From assembly GCF_009696605.1 (NCBI RefSeq), contig NZ_VULR01000004.1:62001-126000 (forward strand): a stretch of 64,000 nucleotides of DNA. Reading direction: 5' to 3'. The translations under genes were made by a program, and so were the position numbers. Below, one piece after another: positions 63,354-64,000 of this stretch. Below the pieces are notes generated by a model. The model did not search any database, was not told the DNA's origin, and worked only from the letters and a program-made list of their open reading frames with translations. The first letter of the stretch is position 1. The number at the start of each line of letters is the position of its first letter. The stretch comes from Anaerosalibacter bizertensis. Its GTDB lineage: Bacteria; Bacillota; Clostridia; Tissierellales; Sporanaerobacteraceae.

Positions 63354-64000
63354 TTAAATAACATTATATATTTCATTCAGTATTAATTTTTTTGCATTTT
63401 CTATATTGTCATATATGGTGCAACCTGCAGCTCTTTTATGTCCGCCTCCATTAAATCTTAAGGAAATATTAGAAACATCAACTTTCTTTTTAGATCTTAA
63501 ACTAACTTTTATCTCCTCTTTATTGACTTCTTTTAAAATACATGCTACTTCTACATTTTCAATATCTCTAATAAAGGATACAATACCTTCTGCATCTTCT
63601 AAGGTAGCTCTACAAGTTTTTAACATATCTTGAGTTACTTTAACTATAGCGATTTTACCTTTTTTTAATATATCCAACGTATTTAAAGATTCTATGAAAA
63701 GTCTAGTTCTTTCTAATGTCCTACTTTGATATATGTTCACTATAATATTATTCAAATCAATATCTTTACTTAATAAATCTGCTGCAACTAAATGAGTATA
63801 TTTTGTTGTACTATCATACATGAAACTTCCTGTATCTGTGCTTATAGCAACATAAAGACATGTGGATATATCTTCGTCCATTTCAACATCCATTTCTTTT
63901 ATAATTCGATATACTATTTCTCCTGTAGCACTAGCAGTCGGTAAAACAATATTTAAATCTCCAAAATTCTCATTGGTTATATGGTGATCTATATTAATAA
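63354..64000 (-). CDS. nrnA: DHH family phosphoesterase, NrnA-like (partial, 5' end outside)
   Basis: The 3' part of an NrnA-type oligoribonuclease/3'-phosphoadenosine phosphatase. The frame runs through the window edge; the DHH motif itself (IDHHITNENFGD) lies at ~63960-63995, and the C-terminal DHHA1 domain with FNGGGHKRAAGC near the end is complete. NrnA degrades very short RNAs and pAp. A start at 63893 would cut off the DHH motif, so it is not the true start. Position before truB is typical. Confidence 0.92.
   Translation of the reverse strand, partial: INIDHHITNENFGDLNIVLPTASATGEIVYRIIKEMDVEMDEDISTCLYVAISTDTGSFMYDSTTKYTHLVAADLLSKDIDLNNIIVNIYQSRTLERTRLFIESLNTLDILKKGKIAIVKVTQDMLKTCRATLEDAEGIVSFIRDIENVEVACILKEVNKEEIKVSLRSKKKVDVSNISLRFNGGGHKRAAGCTIYDNIENAKKLILNEIYNVI

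Noticed and set aside
1-64000. tRNA, rRNA, CRISPR arrays, insertion sequences
   Set aside because: None were recognised on reading both strands; repeats found are hairpins, the spoVS duplication and short motifs. A short structured RNA could still be missed without a covariance search.

Overview
The window is a very A+T-rich, gene-dense chromosomal segment from a low-GC Gram-positive anaerobe. It carries sporulation-linked genes (two spoVS copies, ytfJ/gerW, a ymxH-type gene, tepA, dacF-type D-Ala-D-Ala carboxypeptidases, a ylxY-type deacetylase). It also carries ferredoxin-dependent 2-oxoacid oxidoreductase genes, an IspH-S1 fusion, strong GGAGG ribosome sites and many TTG/GTG starts. This points to an endospore-forming member of the Clostridia, possibly a Tissierellales-like amino-acid fermenter; the species cannot be named from the sequence alone. 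No rRNA, tRNA, CRISPR array, prophage or insertion sequence was recognised.

Layout. 1-35.1 kb is transcribed almost entirely rightward. In order: the end of one dacF gene, a site-2 protease, scpAB, a DUF2953 gene, ytfJ, a second dacF, an iron-sulfur/flavin oxidoreductase pair, rluB, a methyltransferase, an oadA-type carboxyltransferase, korDABC with an RpiR regulator, a phosphatase and a flavoprotein, aroH-cmk-plsC-ispH/rpsA, cheR, three tandem M42 peptidases, a MerR-type gene, a tiny Cys-rich gene, one leftward aminotransferase, then miaB-mutS-mutL-miaA-hfq-ynbB. From 35.1 kb to the end transcription is almost entirely leftward. Listed rightward, this half holds lexA (divergent to a yneA-like LysM gene), a tyrosine recombinase, a 660-bp gene-free stretch, an aminotransferase, padR, a PHP phosphatase, spoVS x2, rny, a split Rad50/Mre11-like set, recA, cinA, pgsA, rimO, ftsK, uppP, tepA, an aspartokinase, ymxH, dut, an M16 peptidase, ylxY, pnp, rpsO, ribF, truB and the end of an nrnA-like gene. 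Much of this order matches the Bacillus subtilis rpsO-pnp...recA-rny-spoVS-miaB-mutSL and lexA-yneA-yneB neighbourhoods, but rearranged.

Most interesting points. (1) Gene orientation converges at 35-37 kb. The gene-free stretch beside the tyrosine recombinase holds a palindrome containing the half-site TTATGTAAACT, which I recall as the XerD arm of B. subtilis dif; this may be the replication terminus/dif region. (2) rny has no ATG/GTG/TTG at its true 5' end and seems to start at an ATT codon behind an excellent Shine-Dalgarno sequence. (3) A Rad50/SbcC-like ATPase is split into separate genes (Walker A plus zinc hook; a small coiled coil; signature plus Walker B) behind an Mre11-like nuclease gene, between recA and rny. 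(4) Two nearly identical spoVS genes each keep a textbook SigH promoter. (5) lexA, yneA and recA carry visible LexA boxes, and recA has a hairpin between its Shine-Dalgarno sequence and its start.

Most genes are housekeeping functions in translation, RNA decay, mismatch and recombination repair, the SOS response, cell envelope and sporulation. The metabolic genes suggest 2-oxoacid oxidation through ferredoxin and peptide degradation.
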